Of a stretch of DNA of 64,000 bases, positions 33,616 to 44,258 are shown piece by piece. The notes beneath the pieces were generated by a model. That model was not told the origin of the DNA. It made no database searches and was given only the letters and a program-made list of their open reading frames with translations. Origin of the DNA: Chryseobacterium panacisoli (lineage in GTDB: Bacteria > Bacteroidota > Bacteroidia > Flavobacteriales > Weeksellaceae). The DNA is taken from assembly GCF_008274625.1 (NCBI RefSeq), contig NZ_VTRU01000001.1, forward strand, positions 1,612,001 through 1,676,000. Direction: 5' to 3'. Within the stretch, counting starts at the first letter, position 1. Every line of letters starts with the position of its first letter. The position numbers and the translations under genes were made by a program.

Positions 33616-34527
33616 ATGCTAAAAGCTGAACATATTAAAAAGACCTACAATGCCGGAAAAAAGGTCGCCCTGGATGATTTCAGCATCCATGTTCCCAAAG
33701 GCAGTATTTATGGCCTTTTAGGACCCAACGGAGCCGGAAAAACTTCTTTTATCCGTATCATTAATCAAATTACCCAGGCAGACTCCGGAGATATCTTCAT
33801 CAACGGACAAAAACTGAACCCAGATCATATTAAAGACATTGGCTATATGCCCGAAGAAAGAGGATTGTACAAAAACATGAGTGTTGGCGATCAAATCTTA
33901 TATTTCGGGGAACTGAAGGGAATGAGTAAGAGCGATGCCCTGAATGAAGCAAAAAAATGGTTTGAAAAACTGAACATCGACCAATGGTGGAAGAAAAAGC
34001 TGTCTGAACTTTCTAAAGGAATGGCACAAAAGATCCAGTTTGTAGTAACTGTTCTTCACAGACCTCATCTTTTGATCCTTGATGAACCTTTTTCAGGTTT
34101 TGATCCTGTAAATGCCAACTTAATCAAAGATCAGATCATTGATCTTAAAAATAACGGAACAACTATCATTCTTTCTACCCACAGAATGGAAAGTGTGGAG
34201 GAAATGTGTGATTATGTTGCTTTGATCAACAATTCTAAAAAAATCATTGACGGAAGGGTTTTTGACGTAAGGGAAAAATTCAAGAAAAATATTTTTGGAG
34301 TTACCCTTTCGGAAGTCAGCAGCGATCAGTTTGAGCATTTTAAGAGTAAGTATGACATCTTCAATTTATCGAATGAAAATAATCTTGTTTCTTTTGACCT
34401 GAAAAATGAAGAGAGTCAGAATAATGTTCTTCTTGATCTTGTGCAAGTGGGTAAAGTGAGATCATTTGATGAAAGAATTCCTAGCATGAATGAAGTGTTT
34501 ATTAATGCTGTAAGTAACCATCCTTAA
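33616..34527 (+). CDS. ABC-2 type transporter ATPase (NatA-like)
   Basis: A 303-residue ATPase with Walker A GPNGAGKTS, a signature LSKGMAQKIQF, Walker B LLILDEPFSGFDP and H-loop STHRM. The C-terminal 80 residues (FGVTLSEVSSDQFEHFKSKY...) match the DUF4162-type extension of this subfamily. With the permease 3 bp downstream it forms an exporter, probably for an ion, lipid or drug; NatAB sodium extrusion is one precedent. The signature has K in place of the usual second G (LSKGM instead of LSGGQ), a common variant here. Confidence 0.9.
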   Translation: MLKAEHIKKTYNAGKKVALDDFSIHVPKGSIYGLLGPNGAGKTSFIRIINQITQADSGDIFINGQKLNPDHIKDIGYMPEERGLYKNMSVGDQILYFGELKGMSKSDALNEAKKWFEKLNIDQWWKKKLSELSKGMAQKIQFVVTVLHRPHLLILDEPFSGFDPVNANLIKDQIIDLKNNGTTIILSTHRMESVEEMCDYVALINNSKKIIDGRVFDVREKFKKNIFGVTLSEVSSDQFEHFKSKYDIFNLSNENNLVSFDLKNEESQNNVLLDLVQVGKVRSFDERIPSMNEVFINAVSNHP

Positions 34528-34530
34528 TTT

Positions 34531-35841
34531 ATGAATAATATTTTTTTAATTACCAAGAGAGAATTTCTTACCCAGGTTAAGAAAAAATCCTTCATTATAT
34601 TAACACTGCTGGCACCTATTATGATCATTGCTTTTGGAGCTGTGGTAGGATTAATGTTTAAGGCGAATGAGTCGCACAGTATTATAGAGGTGGTTGATAA
34701 AAGCGGATTGTTTACGAATCAGCTAAAATCAAATGATAAATTAAATTACGTTTTTGTTTCTGCTGCAGATGAAAAAGCAAAGATCAACAATTTAAAAGGA
34801 AATGAATCTCTGGATGGTATTCTGATTCTTCCGGAACTGAAAGATCAGAACTTCGATGCGCTTGAAAAAGAGACAAGACTGGTGATCAACAGCAAAATAG
34901 GATTTGATACCAAGCAGCAGATTATTTCTGACATCAGTAATGTTGTCAAAAAAGAGAAAATCAAACAGCTGGGTATTCAGGAGACTCAGTTAATTGATCT
35001 TGATAAAAGCTTTACATTAAAGACCATTAATGTTACGGATAACAATAAGGAAGATTCTGATCTTGCCTTTGGGGTTAAATCCGGGCTCAGTATGATCCTG
35101 ATGTATGTTACCTTTATGTTTATCATCATTTATGGAGTAAGGGTAATGCGAAGTGTACTTGAAGAAAAGAACAACCGCGTTGTGGAGATCATTATTTCTT
35201 CCGTAAAACCTTTTGAACTGATGATGGGGAAAATTCTGGGGGTAACCATGGTTGCACTGACCCAGTTTCTGATCTGGATCACGATGTCTGTCATAGGAGC
35301 ATTAGTTCTGAATACAGGCTTCTCTCCTCTTCAGAAAAATATTCCGGGCGGAAATGATGAGATTGCAAGTAAACTGGATGTGGGGCAGCTTGCTACCCAG
35401 ATCTCTCACAGTTTACTGGAACTTAATTTTCCACTGATCATTTTTGTATTTATCGTCTTCTTCCTTTTAGGATATATTTTTTACAGTTCTATTTATGCAG
35501 CAATTGGTTCTGCAGTAGACAACGAAACAGAGACACAGCAATTTACTTTATTTGCGATTTTACCTTTAACATTGGGGATGTATGGAAGTTTTACCCTGAT
35601 GAACAATCCTGACGGGCCATTAGGCTTCTGGCTGTCAATCATCCCGTTTACCTCACCGGTTGCGATGATTGCAAGAATCCCATTTGGAGTTCCTGCATGG
35701 CAGATTGCATTGTCTATTGCATTATTGCTGGCAACAACTGTTTTTATGATCTTCCTGGCCGGAAAAATCTATCGTGTAGGTATTTTGATGTACGGTAACA
35801 AGGCTACGTTAAAAGAGCTTTGGAAGTGGATTAAAGGATAA
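34531..35841 (+). CDS. ABC-2 type permease (NatB-like)
   Basis: A 436-residue permease. One helix at about 20-40 is followed by a soluble extracytoplasmic domain (about 45-185), then five further hydrophobic segments (ILMYVTFMFIIIYGVRVMRS, ILGVTMVALTQFLIWI, FPLIIFVFIVFFLLGYIFY, LPLTLGMYGSFTLM, IALSIALLLATTVFMIFL). This layout matches NatB-type permeases. It pairs with the ATPase gene directly upstream and ends before a strong terminator. Confidence 0.9.
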   Translation: MNNIFLITKREFLTQVKKKSFIILTLLAPIMIIAFGAVVGLMFKANESHSIIEVVDKSGLFTNQLKSNDKLNYVFVSAADEKAKINNLKGNESLDGILILPELKDQNFDALEKETRLVINSKIGFDTKQQIISDISNVVKKEKIKQLGIQETQLIDLDKSFTLKTINVTDNNKEDSDLAFGVKSGLSMILMYVTFMFIIIYGVRVMRSVLEEKNNRVVEIIISSVKPFELMMGKILGVTMVALTQFLIWITMSVIGALVLNTGFSPLQKNIPGGNDEIASKLDVGQLATQISHSLLELNFPLIIFVFIVFFLLGYIFYSSIYAAIGSAVDNETETQQFTLFAILPLTLGMYGSFTLMNNPDGPLGFWLSIIPFTSPVAMIARIPFGVPAWQIALSIALLLATTVFMIFLAGKIYRVGILMYGNKATLKELWKWIKG

Positions 35842-35890
35842 TACCAAAAAGGCTGAAAAGTAAGATTACAGATCAGCCTGTTTATAATAA

Positions 35891-35925
35891 AAAAATCCCG
35901 GAAACTAAGTTTCCGGGATTTTTTT
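35891..35925. terminator. Bidirectional rho-independent terminator
   Basis: AAAAATCCCGGAAAC and GTTTCCGGGATTTTT-like arms pair around a very short loop with long A/T runs at both sides; it separates the convergent ABC and porin genes. Confidence 0.9.
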
Positions 35926-35941
35926 TATATTCTGAGATATT

Positions 35942-36613
35942 CTATTTGAATATATAGCTTAAGGTAAGTGCGATTACCTGTTCTGATTTTTTCTTATCAC
36001 TACCTCCTTTTTCTTTTACAAGACCAGGGTAAGTATCAGAAAGTCCTAAATCATATTTTAAAGCTACTTCGAGCTGTCTCTTATAGCTATACCCTACACC
36101 TAGTCCAAGTCCCCAGTTAAAGCTTTTTGCTTTTCCGTTTACTCCTGCCGGTTGGTTAGGATCAGTAACGTCCGGATCATAATAAGGTCTTCCCATAGGA
36201 GGATTCTTTACGTCCTGACTTACTAAAAAGTTAAATCTAGGTCCAATCATTCCAAAGAACTCCGATTCAGCTTCTGAAAAGTATCCTTTGAAATAAAGTG
36301 GCACACTCAGATAGTTATTTGCATATACTGCGTCGTAACCATCTTGTCCTTTAGCATCTTTATCTTTTCCGGTTTCTCCTGCACCATAGTACAGAACTTC
36401 GGGTTGTATAAAGAATTGGTTTGCCTTCCCTACGGGGATCAAAGCCAAAGCTCCACCTTGGAAGGCAAATCTTGGGCCAGAGGGATTGTGGGCATTTGCT
36501 ACTCTTGAGTAGTTTAAACCTGCGGTAAGACCGAATCTTGTATTATTCCATTGCACCTGTGCAAAAGATAATGCGGAAAGCGTCAAAGCTGAGGCTAATA
36601 AAAGTTTTTTCAT
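35942..36613 (-). CDS. Outer-membrane beta-barrel (porin-like) protein
   Basis: A 223-residue protein with a signal peptide (MKKLLLASALTLSALSFAQ) and alternating strands rich in Gly, Tyr and Phe ending in VIALTLSYIFK, the terminal aromatic signature for outer-membrane insertion. It fits the PorT-like / outer-membrane beta-barrel family common in Flavobacteriia. It starts 16 bp after the sucD stop and is the last gene of a long minus-strand run. Its role is unknown. Confidence 0.85.
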   Translation of the reverse strand: MKKLLLASALTLSALSFAQVQWNNTRFGLTAGLNYSRVANAHNPSGPRFAFQGGALALIPVGKANQFFIQPEVLYYGAGETGKDKDAKGQDGYDAVYANNYLSVPLYFKGYFSEAESEFFGMIGPRFNFLVSQDVKNPPMGRPYYDPDVTDPNQPAGVNGKAKSFNWGLGLGVGYSYKRQLEVALKYDLGLSDTYPGLVKEKGGSDKKKSEQVIALTLSYIFK

Positions 36614-36629
36614 ATGATGTGGTTTTATA

Positions 36630-37502
36630 TTATCCTAGAATTTTTGCTACAGTAGCACCAATGTCAGCAGGAGAATCTACAACGTTGATACCGTTTTCTC
36701 TCATGATTTCCATTTTTGCCTGAGCTGTATCTTCAGCACCACCTACGATAGCACCTGCATGACCCATAGTTCTTCCTTTTGGAGCAGTTTGTCCAGCGAT
36801 GAATCCTACAACCGGTTTATTAGAACCACTTGCTTTGTACCATCTTGCTGCTTCAGCTTCAAGACCTCCACCGATTTCACCGATCATTACAACAGCTTCA
36901 GTTTCAGGGTCATTGATGAATAATTCTAATGCTTCTCTTGTCGTTGTTCCAATGATTGGGTCACCACCAATACCGATAGCAGTAGAAATACCGTAACCTG
37001 CTCTTACTACCTGGTCAGCAGCTTCGTAAGTAAGGGTACCTGATTTTGAAACGATACCTACTTTACCTTTTTTGAAAACGAAACCTGGCATAATACCAAT
37101 TTTAGCTTCTTCAGAAGTAATGATTCCAGGGCAGTTTGGTCCGATTAATCTGCAGTCTCTGTCAGCAATATAAGATTTTACTTTTACCATATCAGCTACA
37201 GGAATACCTTCAGTAATACATACAATTACTTTGATACCTGCTTCAGCAGCTTCCATAATAGCATCAGCTGCAAATGCCGGTGGTACGAAAATAATACTTA
37301 CGTTTGCTCCTGCTTTTTCAACAGCATCAGCCACTGTATTAAATACCGGTTTTCCTAAGTGCTCGCTACCTCCTTTTCCTGGAGTAACACCACCTACTAC
37401 ATTTGTTCCGTATTCAATCATCTGACCAGCGTGGAAAGTTCCTTCGTTCCCTGTAAATCCTTGTACAATTACTTTAGAATCTTTGTTTACTAAAATTGAC
37501 AT
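36630..37502 (-). CDS. sucD: Succinyl-CoA ligase alpha subunit
   Basis: A 290-residue subunit of the citric-acid-cycle enzyme that couples succinyl-CoA to nucleotide triphosphate formation. The CoA-binding domain begins [19 protein letters not shown]; the phospho-histidine is in [13 protein letters not shown] near residue 247. The beta subunit gene is not in the window. In the run it lies between the lpxD paralogue and a porin-like gene, probably a shared transcript without functional link. Confidence 0.97.
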   Translation of the reverse strand: MSILVNKDSKVIVQGFTGNEGTFHAGQMIEYGTNVVGGVTPGKGGSEHLGKPVFNTVADAVEKAGANVSIIFVPPAFAADAIMEAAEAGIKVIVCITEGIPVADMVKVKSYIADRDCRLIGPNCPGIITSEEAKIGIMPGFVFKKGKVGIVSKSGTLTYEAADQVVRAGYGISTAIGIGGDPIIGTTTREALELFINDPETEAVVMIGEIGGGLEAEAARWYKASGSNKPVVGFIAGQTAPKGRTMGHAGAIVGGAEDTAQAKMEIMRENGINVVDSPADIGATVAKILG

Positions 37503-37592
37503 TTTATTGTTGTTTTAATTTATTTATTATTTTATTAATGCTCACAAATTTACTTAAAAATCTTTGATTTTGGATAAAACCTTTGGAATAGT

Positions 37593-38495
37593 TTATTTGA
37601 GATTTCTCAGCTTTACTTCTTTTTTCAGATAAGTCTTGAAATCTTCTGCAAACATCCCAATGTAGGTACCTTTTTCCAGATCTCTGTTCACTCCTGTTTT
37701 TCCTAAAAGTACAGATCCTGCCTCAATTTTATTACCGGAAGCAATTCCTACCTGCCCCCACAATGTCACCTCATCTCCTATGATGCAGCATCCTGCAATT
37801 CCTACCTGAGAGGCAATAAGACATTTTTTTCCGATAACGGTATCATGTCCGATCTGAATCTGGTTATCCAGAACAGAACCTTCTCCAATAATGGTAGAAT
37901 CCGTAACACCTCTGTCAATGGTACAGCCATTTCCGATCTCTACATTGTTTTCGATGACAACATTTCCTACAGAAATCAAACGGTCAAAGTTTCCATTTAA
38001 TTTTCTGTAATAAAATGCATCACCTCCTAAAACGGTGTTGGACTGGATAATCACATTATCCCCGATTTCGGTACGGTCTCCTATCACAACATTAGGGAAG
38101 ATAAGAGTATTTTTTCCAATTTTCACATTGTTTCCAATCACTGCAGAATGGTGAATTTTTGTACCCTCTCCTATTTCAACATCGTGAAGTTCTTCTGTGA
38201 AATTATATATTCTGGTAAAATGAGTATTGATTTTATTAAAGTCTCTGAAAGGATCATCAGAAACCAAAAGCGCTTTACCTTCCGGGCATTCTACTTCTTT
38301 ATCAATTAAAATAATAGTAGCTGCAGAGTTTAATGCTTTGTCATAGTATTTGGGATGGTTTACAAAAACGATATCACCTGGTTTTACCATATGAATTTCA
38401 TTGGTTCCCAATATTTCAAAGTCTTCCGGACCAACAAATGCTGAGCCTATTAAATCTGCAATCGTTTTAAGCTTTTGCGGAGAATGGAATCTCAT
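37593..38495 (-). CDS. LpxD-like UDP-acylglucosamine N-acyltransferase, second paralogue
   Basis: A 300-residue hexapeptide-repeat protein. The N-terminal uridine-binding-like domain (about 1-95) is followed by a left-handed beta-helix of I-G-x-x repeats (about 100-290). The motif [10 protein letters not shown], which carries the probable catalytic His, is kept, as in the full LpxD encoded at 41690-42721. It is about 46 residues shorter than that LpxD. It probably acylates a UDP-amino sugar, either in lipid A synthesis or another glycolipid; the duplication makes the exact substrate uncertain. It lies 70 bp after efp on the same strand. Confidence 0.85.
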   Translation of the reverse strand: MRFHSPQKLKTIADLIGSAFVGPEDFEILGTNEIHMVKPGDIVFVNHPKYYDKALNSAATIILIDKEVECPEGKALLVSDDPFRDFNKINTHFTRIYNFTEELHDVEIGEGTKIHHSAVIGNNVKIGKNTLIFPNVVIGDRTEIGDNVIIQSNTVLGGDAFYYRKLNGNFDRLISVGNVVIENNVEIGNGCTIDRGVTDSTIIGEGSVLDNQIQIGHDTVIGKKCLIASQVGIAGCCIIGDEVTLWGQVGIASGNKIEAGSVLLGKTGVNRDLEKGTYIGMFAEDFKTYLKKEVKLRNLK

Positions 38496-38565
38496 AACAA
38501 TAGATTTTCTTATAAAACAAAATTCGGAGTGCTAGTGCAAACCGAATTTATGTAAATTTTATTTA

Positions 38566-39129
38566 TTATTTCACTCTTTCTAAGTAGCTACCGTCTTCAG
38601 TGCTTACTTTAATTCTGTCTCCCGGTTCAATGAACAAAGGAACCATTACTCTTGCTCCTGTTTCAACGATTGCGTTTTTAAGAGCGTTCGTTGCTGTGTT
38701 TCCTTTTACACCCGGATCAGCTTCAATAACATCGAGATATACTGACTGTGGAAGTTCAGCAGAAAGCGGAGTTTCATCAGCTTCTTTCAAAATGATTGTT
38801 ACTTCTTCTCCAGCTTTCATAAACTGAGCGTTTTCAATCATTTCTTTATTGATATATAATTGAGAGAAGTCATCATTGTTCATGAAGTGGAATCCGTTCT
38901 CATCATCATACAGATACTGGAACTTTCTAGTGATTACTTTTACTTCATCAATTTTGTGTCCTGCAGAGAAAGTATTATCAATTACCTTTCCGTTAGTCAC
39001 TGACTTTAATTTTGTTCTTACGAAAGCAGGTCCTTTTCCCGGTTTTACGTGAAGAAACTCAATTACTTTAAAAATATCATTGCTATATTCGATGCACAGC
39101 CCTTTTCTGATATCGTTACTTGTTGCCAT
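38566..39129 (-). CDS. efp: Elongation factor P
   Basis: A 187-residue translation factor that relieves ribosome stalling at polyproline. It has the three beta-barrel domains: KOW-like N-terminus, central (ADETPLSAELPQSVYLDVIEADPG) and C-terminal (FIEPGDRIKVSTEDGSYLERVK). The loop tip VKPGKGPAF carries Lys32, so modification, if any, is of the lysine type and not the arginine-rhamnose type. The gene is 17 bp upstream, in transcript order, of none but follows the small exported protein closely. Confidence 0.97.
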   Translation of the reverse strand: MATSNDIRKGLCIEYSNDIFKVIEFLHVKPGKGPAFVRTKLKSVTNGKVIDNTFSAGHKIDEVKVITRKFQYLYDDENGFHFMNNDDFSQLYINKEMIENAQFMKAGEEVTIILKEADETPLSAELPQSVYLDVIEADPGVKGNTATNALKNAIVETGARVMVPLFIEPGDRIKVSTEDGSYLERVK

Positions 39130-39145
39130 TTAATTATGTAAATAT

Positions 39146-39481
39146 TTATTTTCTTTTTTTAATTTCAATGCCTTGTCCTTGAGGCATCATCCTGTTAAAT
39201 GTATTATTATTGAATGTATTCACATTGTTATTCAATCTGATTACATTCATCTGAATATCAGTTTTATACTGATCAGCTGTTCCTAATATTGAACTTCCGA
39301 TATTTTTCTGTTTCAGAATACCGTTTAAGTTATTCTTGGCAATACTATCATTAGACTCTTTGGAAAATTTTCTTTCTATGGTAAAAGGTTTTTCTTTTTT
39401 CCCAGTTGCAGAGTTTTCCGTTTGCTGTCCAAACAAAAAAGAAGTTGCAGAGAGCGCAATAAGTACGACTAAACTTTTCAT
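39146..39481 (-). CDS. Small exported protein of unknown function
   Basis: A 111-residue protein with signal peptide MKSLVVLIALSATSFLFGQ. The mature part is polar, Asn- and Lys-rich (RLNNNVNTFNNNTFNRMMPQ), with no recognisable domain. It sits between lpxA (23 bp) and efp (16 bp) in an otherwise housekeeping run, so it is probably transcribed with them. The position suggests an envelope role, but nothing in the sequence proves it. Confidence 0.7.
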   Translation of the reverse strand: MKSLVVLIALSATSFLFGQQTENSATGKKEKPFTIERKFSKESNDSIAKNNLNGILKQKNIGSSILGTADQYKTDIQMNVIRLNNNVNTFNNNTFNRMMPQGQGIEIKKRK

Positions 39482-39504
39482 TGTCTGATAGTATTTAAAT
39501 TAAA

Positions 39505-40299
39505 TTACTCTCTATCCTTTCCGGTACCATATCCTTTTACGATACCTCTAGGAGAGTTTTGAATAAACTGTAAAATTTCATCTCTTTCAGCCGTTGGCAG
39601 CATTTCTTTTTCAATATATGCTAACGCTTGAGAAACATTCATCTTCATCTGGAAAATAGCTCTGTAGATTTTTTGAATTTCAAAGATTTTCTCATTAGAA
39701 AACCCTCTTCTTCTTAATCCAACAGAGTTGATTCCTGCATAAGAAATTGGATCTCTTGCTACTTTTACGTAAGGTGGAATATCTTTTCTAATTAAAGATC
39801 CTCCTGAAATCATGGTATGTTTCCCGATTTTACCAAACTGCTGAACAGCTGATAAACCTCCCATTACGGTAAAGTCTCCGATTTCCACATGTCCCGCAAT
39901 ACCGCAACCATTTGCAATAATCACATTATCTCCTATAATACAGTCATGAGCAACGTGTGAAGTTGCCATGATCAGGCAGTGGCTTCCTACTTTGGTATAT
40001 CCTAGTGCTTTAGTTCCTCTATTGATGGTTACACATTCTCTTAAAGTAGTGTTATCTCCAATAATTGTTTGTGTATCCTCACCATCGAACTTCAAGTCCT
40101 GAGGGATTGCAGAGATTACAGTTCCGGGAAAGATTTTACAGTCTTTTCCGATTCTTGCACCTTCCATAATGGTAACATTAGGACCAATCCATGTTCCTTC
40201 TCCAATTTCCACGTCCCCTGCAATTGTAGTAAATGGTTCTACGATTACATTTTTGCTGATTTTCGCGCGTTTATCTACGGCTGCTAATTGATGAATCAT
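39505..40299 (-). CDS. lpxA: Acyl-ACP:UDP-N-acetylglucosamine O-acyltransferase
   Basis: A 264-residue enzyme for the first step of lipid A synthesis: transfer of a 3-hydroxyacyl chain to UDP-GlcNAc. The left-handed beta-helix carries I-G-x-x repeats from residue 10 to about 185; the catalytic His is in ATSHVAHDCIIGDN, and GGLSAVQQFGKIG follows. The C-terminal helical part (RRRGFSNEKIFEIQKIYRAIF) is also typical. It begins immediately after the lpxC/fabZ stop. Confidence 0.95.
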   Translation of the reverse strand: MIHQLAAVDKRAKISKNVIVEPFTTIAGDVEIGEGTWIGPNVTIMEGARIGKDCKIFPGTVISAIPQDLKFDGEDTQTIIGDNTTLRECVTINRGTKALGYTKVGSHCLIMATSHVAHDCIIGDNVIIANGCGIAGHVEIGDFTVMGGLSAVQQFGKIGKHTMISGGSLIRKDIPPYVKVARDPISYAGINSVGLRRRGFSNEKIFEIQKIYRAIFQMKMNVSQALAYIEKEMLPTAERDEILQFIQNSPRGIVKGYGTGKDRE

Positions 40300-41697
40300 T
40301 TAATCAACTTTATTTTTTGCAACTTGAGCCATAAGCTCTGCTTCTACTGCCACTGTATCTCCTACGTATCCATACCCCTGCATATGAACAATTCCTCTTC
40401 TGATAGGCTCTATCAATTCAATTTTGAATATAAGCGTATCTCCGGGAATTACTTTTCTCTTGAATTTCACCTTATCAATTTTGATGAAATAAGTAGAATA
40501 GTTCTCAGGATCCGGAACGCTGGCCAGTACCAGAATACCTCCTGTCTGTGCCAGAGCTTCTACCTGAAGTACTCCAGGCATTACAGGCTCTTTAGGGAAG
40601 TGTCCAACGAAGAATGGTTCGTTCATTGTCACATTTTTCAAACCTACGACGTGAGAGTCTGAAAGTTCAAGAACCTTATCAATCAATAAGAACGGGGGTC
40701 TGTGAGGCATAAGCTTCATAATTCCGTTGATATCAAACACTGGTTCTTTTGTCAGGTCAAAATCCGGAACGTTTTTCTTTTTCTGCAATTTCCACTGGCG
40801 GTTTAGTTTTTTCGCAAACTGAGTATTCACAAAGTGTCCCGGTTTGTTGGCAATAACTTTACCTTTTATTTTTACTCCTGCCAAAGCCAGGTCACCAATC
40901 ACATCTAATAATTTGTGTCTAGCAGCTTCGTTAGGATAGTTTAAATTAAGATTGTCAAGAATACCGTTTGGTCTGATAGATACATTGTCTTTTCCAAAGG
41001 CTTTCTTTAATTTTTCTGTAGTTTCAGGAGTAAGATCTTTATCTACATATACAATGGCATTGGAAATATCTCCACCTTTGATCAAACCGTGATCCAAAAG
41101 CATTTCCAATTCATGCAGGAAGCTGAATGTTCTTGCTGATGAGATTTCGTCTTTAAATTCTGAAATATTTTTAAGAGTGGCGTTCTGAGTACCTAATACT
41201 TTAGTCCCAAAATCTACCATTGTCGTTACTTCGTAAGTATCTGAAGGAATGATTGTGATTTCCGAACCCGTAGCCGGATCACTGTAAGTAAGAACTTCTT
41301 TTACAACCAGATATTCTCTCGCTACTCCCTGTTCTGCAACACCAACGCTTTCAATAGCTTCCACAAAGTATTTTGAAGATCCATCCAGGATAGGTGGTTC
41401 AGAAGCATCCATTTCTAAAACTGCGTTATCAATATCACAGCCTACAAGAGCTGCCAGAAGGTGTTCGCATGTGGTAATTTTTACCCCTAGTTTTTCTAAT
41501 GTAGTTCCTCTTTCTGTTGCTACAACATAATTTACATCTGCTTCCACCTGAGGATGTCCCTCCAGGTCTGTTCTTACAAATACAAAACCTGTATTTTCTT
41601 TAGCAGGTTTAATGGTAAGTTTTACTTCTCTACCCGTATGAAGGCCAATTCCAGAAAGAGTTACCTCTTGCTGAAGTGTTTTTTGCATATCACTCAT
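40300..41697 (-). CDS. lpxC/fabZ: Fused UDP-3-O-acyl-GlcNAc deacetylase and 3-hydroxyacyl-ACP dehydratase
   Basis: A 465-residue fusion of two lipid enzymes. Residues about 1-300 are LpxC, the zinc deacetylase and committed step of lipid A synthesis ([12 protein letters not shown], and [17 protein letters not shown] with zinc ligands). Residues about 320-465 are FabZ, the dehydratase of fatty-acid elongation (the [20 protein letters not shown] active-site helix). The fusion is normal in Bacteroidota. The start ATG 41697 overlaps the end of lpxD (ATGAGTGA), suggesting translational coupling; upstream in-frame ATG 41724 lies inside lpxD and is less likely. Confidence 0.95.
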   Translation of the reverse strand: MSDMQKTLQQEVTLSGIGLHTGREVKLTIKPAKENTGFVFVRTDLEGHPQVEADVNYVVATERGTTLEKLGVKITTCEHLLAALVGCDIDNAVLEMDASEPPILDGSSKYFVEAIESVGVAEQGVAREYLVVKEVLTYSDPATGSEITIIPSDTYEVTTMVDFGTKVLGTQNATLKNISEFKDEISSARTFSFLHELEMLLDHGLIKGGDISNAIVYVDKDLTPETTEKLKKAFGKDNVSIRPNGILDNLNLNYPNEAARHKLLDVIGDLALAGVKIKGKVIANKPGHFVNTQFAKKLNRQWKLQKKKNVPDFDLTKEPVFDINGIMKLMPHRPPFLLIDKVLELSDSHVVGLKNVTMNEPFFVGHFPKEPVMPGVLQVEALAQTGGILVLASVPDPENYSTYFIKIDKVKFKRKVIPGDTLIFKIELIEPIRRGIVHMQGYGYVGDTVAVEAELMAQVAKNKVD

Positions 41698-42721
41698 TAG
41701 TATTATCTTTTGAGTTATTCTCAAGATTATTTATTCTATTTACTATTCCAGGAAGATTCCTGAAATGAACATAACTCCTCAAATAGTCATTATAACTGAT
41801 GGCCGGAGAGCCATACAATGTTTCTCTGTCATTAACGCTGGAATTCACACCACTCTGAGCCTGAATTTTCACCTGATTTCCTATTTTGATATGTCCTACG
41901 ACACCTACCTGTCCTCCAATCTGGTTCCAGTCACCAATGGTAGTAGAACCTGCAATTCCCGCTTGTGCTGCAATGACATTGTTCTGGCCTATTTTAACAT
42001 TGTGAGCAATCTGAATCAGGTTATCAATTTTGGTTCCTTTTCCTATAATTGTAGAGCCTATTGTTGCTCTGTCAATACTGCAGTTTGAGCCTATTTCAAC
42101 ATCATCTTCAATAATTACATTTCCAAGCTGTGGTATTTTTTTGAAACCTTCGGCAGTTGGCTGGAAACCAAAACCGTCACCTCCGATTACCGTATTGGAA
42201 TGAATCACACAGTTATCCCCAATAATACAATAGTCGTAAATTCTGGCGCCACTGTCTATCTTGCAGTTTTTACCAATTTTCACTCCTTTTCCTATATATA
42301 CATGTGGATAGATCTGTGCCCCTTCCCCGATTTTAGCTTTCTCGGAAACATAAGTAAATGCTCCGATATATGCTTTATCTCCTATGACAGCCGTATCGTG
42401 AATGGAAGAACCATTTTCAATACCTTCTTTTCTTCCCTGCATTTCCTGATATAAATTCATCAGGATCTGAAAAGAAAGATAGGCATCTTTTACAACGATT
42501 AAGGTAGGGTTATAACTATTTTTCTCCAGAAGTTTTTCCGAGATGATGATAACAGAGCATCGTGAGGTATCCAAGAAATGAGAAAATCTATCTTGTGCTA
42601 TAAAAGAAAGATGTCCTGATTCCCCATTTTCAATTGGTGAAACCCCTGTAATAAGTGCATTCTCATCACCTATTATTTTTCCGTCAATAAAACTTGCAAT
42701 TTGCGAAGCTGTAAATTCCAT
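41690..42721 (-). CDS. lpxD: UDP-3-O-(3-hydroxyacyl)glucosamine N-acyltransferase
   Basis: A 343-residue enzyme that adds the second acyl chain in lipid A synthesis. Residues about 1-100 are the uridine-binding domain, followed by the left-handed beta-helix and a C-terminal helix. The catalytic His is in [13 protein letters not shown]. It is of the usual LpxD length, unlike its paralogue at 37593. Met at 42721 ([10 protein letters not shown]) is preferred over 42730 because it matches the usual N-terminus. Confidence 0.95.
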   Translation of the reverse strand: MEFTASQIASFIDGKIIGDENALITGVSPIENGESGHLSFIAQDRFSHFLDTSRCSVIIISEKLLEKNSYNPTLIVVKDAYLSFQILMNLYQEMQGRKEGIENGSSIHDTAVIGDKAYIGAFTYVSEKAKIGEGAQIYPHVYIGKGVKIGKNCKIDSGARIYDYCIIGDNCVIHSNTVIGGDGFGFQPTAEGFKKIPQLGNVIIEDDVEIGSNCSIDRATIGSTIIGKGTKIDNLIQIAHNVKIGQNNVIAAQAGIAGSTTIGDWNQIGGQVGVVGHIKIGNQVKIQAQSGVNSSVNDRETLYGSPAISYNDYLRSYVHFRNLPGIVNRINNLENNSKDNTNE

Positions 42722-42792
42722 ATTCTGCAAAGATAAGAAATTCTAGAATTTGCAAACATTTTTTGGTTTCAGATCGTAAATTTTAATATTAT

Positions 42793-44019
42793 TTAAGAGT
42801 CTACCCTTGAGATATCTCTTGGAAACATAAGGATATAGCGGGTCGTCTTATTTACAATTAACCCTGATAAAAGCTGATCTTCTGACTCATGAAGCCTTGT
42901 TCTCTTACCATTTTTATGCAGTAAATAGATGGGCTGCTTCTCCGCATGATAGGGTAAAAGTTTTCTTTTTATTTCATGAACCAATTCATTTCCATTATCA
43001 ATTTTGAAAAATTCATTGGTGTTTTTTACTTTTTCATCAATTATTTCCTTCCCAAATGGATGTGATGAAATAATTGTTTTAGGTAAATTTCTCTGAATTA
43101 CACACTTACACCAATATGACAGTACAAAATCATCTGCATTCTGCCATTCTTTCATTGCCTGGATCACATCATTATCATCAAGACTTGTAAATCTCTCGAT
43201 ATCTTCATCCGTTGCAGCGCTCTTTTCGCGGTATAAAAAATATTTCAGATTATCCGTTGCAGGCAGCTTTATTCCCTGGGAAATCAGATATTTTGCTCTT
43301 TCAAGGATCTTAACCAAAAGAAATTCTGCTAAAGCTGAAGTTTTATGGTAATAAACCTGCCAGTACATAAACATTCTGGCTGTCAGAAAATTTTCAATGG
43401 AATAAATTCCTTTCGCATCAATCACCAGCTCACCTTCTTCACAGACATTCATCATGGAAATAATTCTCTGGGTATTAATATTTCCTTCTGATACTCCAGT
43501 AAAAAAACTATCTCTTTTCAGATAATCCAAACGATCCACATCCAGCTGGGAAGAGATCAGTTGATTGAAAAATTTTCTATGATATTTCCCCTGAAACATT
43601 TCAATAGCCATTGATAACTGGCCACCAAACTCTTCATTCAGTTTATTCATCAACAATAAAGAAAGGTTTTCATGATGCCAGTCATCCATCAGCATACTTT
43701 CAAGTGCATGAGAGAACGGACCATGACCAATATCATGCATCAGAATAGCCAACATTGCTCCTTTTTCCTCTTCTTCGGAAATTTTCACCCCTTTCTGCTT
43801 TAAAGTTTCCAATGCGGTAAACATCAGGTGCATTGCTCCCAGTGCATGATGAAATCTTGTATGAGTAGCGCCCGGAAATATCAGGTTCAGAAGTCCGGTC
43901 TGCCCGATTCTTCTTAATCTCTGAAAGTAAGGGTGCTCAATGATATCAAATAAAATTTCGTGGGGAATTTTGATAAATCCATGAACAGGATCGTTGATGA
44001 TTTTTAGCTTATTCTGCAT
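42793..44019 (-). CDS. HD-domain phosphohydrolase (dGTPase-like)
   Basis: A 408-residue protein. The HD metal site is seen in HTRFHHALGAMHL and HDIGHGPFSHALE, followed by SSQLDVDRLDYLKRDSFFTGV, the second ligand block of the SAMHD1/dGTPase family. It probably hydrolyses deoxynucleoside triphosphates or related nucleotides. Its place upstream of lpxD is typical of Flavobacteriia but has no explained link with lipid A. The first gene of the nine-gene minus-strand run. Confidence 0.9.
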   Translation of the reverse strand: MQNKLKIINDPVHGFIKIPHEILFDIIEHPYFQRLRRIGQTGLLNLIFPGATHTRFHHALGAMHLMFTALETLKQKGVKISEEEEKGAMLAILMHDIGHGPFSHALESMLMDDWHHENLSLLLMNKLNEEFGGQLSMAIEMFQGKYHRKFFNQLISSQLDVDRLDYLKRDSFFTGVSEGNINTQRIISMMNVCEEGELVIDAKGIYSIENFLTARMFMYWQVYYHKTSALAEFLLVKILERAKYLISQGIKLPATDNLKYFLYREKSAATDEDIERFTSLDDNDVIQAMKEWQNADDFVLSYWCKCVIQRNLPKTIISSHPFGKEIIDEKVKNTNEFFKIDNGNELVHEIKRKLLPYHAEKQPIYLLHKNGKRTRLHESEDQLLSGLIVNKTTRYILMFPRDISRVDS

Positions 44020-44204
44020 TCAAACTTCAATATTAGTAAACAAAGTTAGGCATTTTAAAGTTTAGGTTTTTATTAAATTACTATTAAAAAATAGCGTTTA
44101 AAAACTGAAATCATTCATATTTTGCAGAAATAATACCTTCTTACTACGATTGAAAATCTCTCCGGTTCATTTTTATTTTTAATTCAATATTTTTTTGAAA
44201 ACCT

Positions 44205-44236
44205 TTTGCAGTTGTTGCAGCAAAGGACTACCTTTG
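44205..44236 (+). promoter_or_regulatory. Promoter of the S41 peptidase gene
   Basis: TTTG at 44205-44208 and TACCTTTG at 44229-44236, 20 nt apart, match the Bacteroidota consensus; the start codon is 22 nt downstream. Confidence 0.65.
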
Positions 44237-44258
44237 AGAGAAAACACGATAACCCTTA

